Origin: Neomicrococcus aestuarii
GTDB taxonomy: Bacteria > Actinomycetota > Actinomycetes > Actinomycetales > Micrococcaceae
NCBI RefSeq assembly: GCF_014201135.1
Contig: NZ_JACHDR010000001.1
Location: forward strand, 2,542,001-2,606,000
Length of the DNA: 64,000 nt
Direction: 5' to 3'
Shown: positions 62,524 through 64,000 of the stretch, in pieces
How the letters are laid out: every line of letters starts with the position of its first letter
Position numbering within the stretch: the first letter of the stretch is position 1
The notes under the pieces: model-generated
The model's input: only the letters and a program-made list of their open reading frames with translations
Told to the model about the DNA's origin: nothing
Database searches by the model: none
Program-made: the position numbers and the translations under genes

Positions 62524-62539
62524 TAGAATGTATGTTCGA
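62524..62539. promoter_or_regulatory. Putative LexA (SOS) box upstream of dinB
   Basis: TAGAATGTATGTTCGA fits the actinobacterial LexA palindrome TCGAAC-N4-GTTCGA: the right half is perfect, the left half matches 4 of 6. It overlaps the expected -35 position of the dinB promoter. Confidence 0.6.
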
Positions 62540-62558
62540 TTTTGAGGTGGTGGGCGGA

Positions 62559-62564
62559 TAGACT
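62559..62564 (+). promoter_or_regulatory. -10 element TAGACT, dinB (leaderless)
   Basis: TAGACT then 6 nt then ATG 62571, so the transcript should begin at the start codon. The LexA-like box lies 19 nt upstream of the hexamer. Confidence 0.5.
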
Positions 62565-62570
62565 GTTTGC

Positions 62571-63815
62571 ATGTCTATCGAGCAACCGAAAACCAGCGGT
62601 GGGCGCCAGCGGCCCTCTGCGGTGATCTTGCACGTGGATATGGACGCGTTCTTTGTGTCGGTGGAGATTCTGCACGATCCATCGCTGGCGAACCGACCAG
62701 TCATTGTGGCGCACGATTCCGACCGCTCCGTGGTGCTCTCGGCATCCTATGACTGTCGAGCCTTGGGGGTTCGTTCGGCTATGCCGATTTCGCGAGCCAA
62801 GCAACTTGCTCCTCATGCGCTGGTGGTTGAACCAAAGCACACTCTTTACTACGAGGCTTCGCATCGCGTGATGGACGCACTTCGTGAAATCACCCCGCTC
62901 GTGGAACAGGTCAGCGTTGACGAGGCATTTTTGGATGTCACGGGTTCCCTGCGGCGTTTAGGGCGGCCGCGCGAGATTGGGCAGCATGTTCGCGAGCTGA
63001 TTTGGGAACGGTTGAGTTTGCCCTGCTCGGTGGGAATTGGGCCGAACAAGTTCGTCGCCAAGATGGCGTCCACCAGTTCAAAGCCGCAGGGACTTTTGGA
63101 AGTACCACCGCGCGACGTGGTGGCATTCCTGCATCCCAAGCCAATTCGCGCCCTGTGGGGAGTGGGACCGAAAACCGCAGAAACCTTGGAGCGAGTGGGA
63201 ATCAAGACCGTCGCGGATCTCGCGCACACGCCTCGCGCCACTCTTTCCAAGTTGCTGGGTTCATCTGGTGCGCACTTGCATGACCTCGCGTGGGGGATCG
63301 ACCAACGTGGCATTCAAACCGAGCGTGAAGAAAAGAGCATCGGGGCAGAAGAAACGTTCGCGAGTGACGTCTGGGACTTCGATTCCCTTGAAGTTGAGAT
63401 ACTCAAGCTGTCCCACAAGGTGGCGCGCCGACTCCGGAGTTCCTCCGCCGTTGCGCGAGGAGTGACCCTGAAAATCAAGTTTGAAGACTTCTCCACGATC
63501 ACCCGCAGTGTCACCCTTGGATCGCCGAGCAACGCGGCAACAGTGGTGGCCCAAGCGGCTACCCAGCTTTTAAAGAATGAGCGTCCGCGACTGCGCGCCG
63601 TCAGGCTCATCGGCGTTCGGTGTGATCACCTTCAAGAGGACAGCGGGGAGCGTCAGTTCACCTTTGAACGAGCAGACAGTAATTGGCCCGCTCTGGACAC
63701 CGTTGCGGACGCAATTGCGGAGAAATTCCCAGGCGTCAGCCCCCTGCCGGCAACACTCCTGAAATCCCCAGCGAAGGCACAGTCGCCGAGACTACCGCCC
63801 GAGCCTCCCAAGTGA
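62571..63815 (+). CDS. dinB: DNA polymerase IV (Y-family) DinB
   Basis: 414 residues. Palm motifs HVDMDAFFVSVE and SVDEAFLDVTGSL carry the metal-binding acids; LSASYDCRALGVRSAMP is the steric and finger region; VGIGPNKFVAKMAS and the thumb helix-hairpin-helix RALWGVGPKTAETLERVG follow, then the little finger. RQFTFE near the C-terminus may be the beta-clamp binding motif. It copies damaged DNA with low fidelity. Leaderless start and a LexA-like box predict SOS control. The variable C-terminus is Pro-rich. Confidence 0.95.
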   Translation: MSIEQPKTSGGRQRPSAVILHVDMDAFFVSVEILHDPSLANRPVIVAHDSDRSVVLSASYDCRALGVRSAMPISRAKQLAPHALVVEPKHTLYYEASHRVMDALREITPLVEQVSVDEAFLDVTGSLRRLGRPREIGQHVRELIWERLSLPCSVGIGPNKFVAKMASTSSKPQGLLEVPPRDVVAFLHPKPIRALWGVGPKTAETLERVGIKTVADLAHTPRATLSKLLGSSGAHLHDLAWGIDQRGIQTEREEKSIGAEETFASDVWDFDSLEVEILKLSHKVARRLRSSSAVARGVTLKIKFEDFSTITRSVTLGSPSNAATVVAQAATQLLKNERPRLRAVRLIGVRCDHLQEDSGERQFTFERADSNWPALDTVADAIAEKFPGVSPLPATLLKSPAKAQSPRLPPEPPK

Positions 63816-63828
63816 CTACAGTAGAAGT

Positions 63829-63870
63829 CCAAGTAGTTTCCGTAACGGGGAAGAAACGGGAACTACTTGG
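63829..63870 (+). terminator. Hairpin after dinB
   Basis: CCAAGTAGTTTCCGT (63829-63843) pairs with ACGGGAACTACTTGG (63856-63870), 15 bp with one wobble; loop of 12 nt; no clear T-tract. Confidence 0.7.
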
Positions 63871-63954
63871 GAACAAAAAGCCTATGGAAGACGTTAGATC
63901 TCTTAACAGTTCCCGCCACATTTCTGGATGGGGTGTGAGACTGACATCGAAATA

Positions 63955-64000
63955 GTGGCCAAGAAAATTGATGAAGTCCCAGATAGAAGAACGGGGGATG
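63955..64000 (+). CDS. Possible 5' end of a further gene (weak)
   Basis: A GTG at 63955 opens a frame to the window edge reading VAKKIDEVPDRRTGD, with no stop. Only 15 codons are visible and no Shine-Dalgarno or suitably placed -10 is seen, so this may be chance. Confidence 0.2.
   Translation, partial: MAKKIDEVPDRRTGD

Noticed and set aside
63683-63955. 90-codon frame at the window end
   Set aside because: It mostly overlaps dinB and its terminator hairpin and has no family match.

Overview
The window looks like a chromosomal core region of a Gram-positive, fairly high-GC actinobacterium of the family Micrococcaceae. Evidence: an mtrA-mtrB-lpqB cluster; an adnA-adnB / nudC / uvrD2 / DUF2342 protease / PDZ-Lon protease / UPF0182 block in the order known from mycobacteria (Rv3202c down to Rv3193c); an actinobacterial 180-kDa NAD-glutamate dehydrogenase; a PdtaS-type kinase; Rv2175c- and Rv3235-family genes. 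The genus cannot be settled from the sequence alone. No insertion sequence, prophage, CRISPR array or integron was seen, and base composition is even apart from a few AT-rich intergenic gaps.

Layout. 1-12.3 kb: a DnaQ-like exonuclease fragment, an alkyltransferase-like protein, the AdnAB helicase-nuclease, an APH-fold protein, NudC and UvrD2, mostly DNA repair and nucleotide housekeeping. 12.3-20.2 kb: an E1/ThiF-like protein, a YgjP-type metallopeptidase, a DUF2342 zincin, a Lon-like PDZ protease and UPF0182. 20.3-28.1 kb: initiator tRNA, a pspA-TPM envelope-stress pair, HtrA, and an etfB-etfA-PIG-L operon. 28.1-37.2 kb: trmL, a J-domain protein, a lipid-kinase homologue, a folP-reductase pair, then cysteine desulfurase-mnmA (tRNA thiolation), chorismate mutase and a MetE-like protein. 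37.2-48.5 kb: a membrane protein, mtrA-mtrB-lpqB, comF, hpf, a YcaQ-type glycosylase and secA. 48.5-59.3 kb: Rv3235 family, a LysM protein, a three-gene group with a SAF protein and a CpaE-like ATPase, gdh and pdtaS. 59.3-64 kb: a LysM-transglycosylase, an Rv2175c-type regulator, a polyprenyl synthetase and SOS-type dinB.

Two patterns cut across the genes. First, a 10-bp core ACGACGACGC occurs 16 times by my reading, on both strands, in sense and antisense frames and in non-coding DNA; four copies share 17 identical bases. It behaves like a dispersed DNA-level signal and is the main candidate for something undescribed. Second, at least twelve genes have a TANNNT -10 hexamer exactly 6-7 nt before the start codon, which predicts leaderless mRNAs; dinB combines this with a LexA-like box. 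Several strong hairpins mark gene ends. Two of them are embedded in coding sequence: the 18-bp stem after hpf lies in the start of the ycaQ-like gene, and the secA terminator includes the last codons of the convergent Rv3235-family gene.
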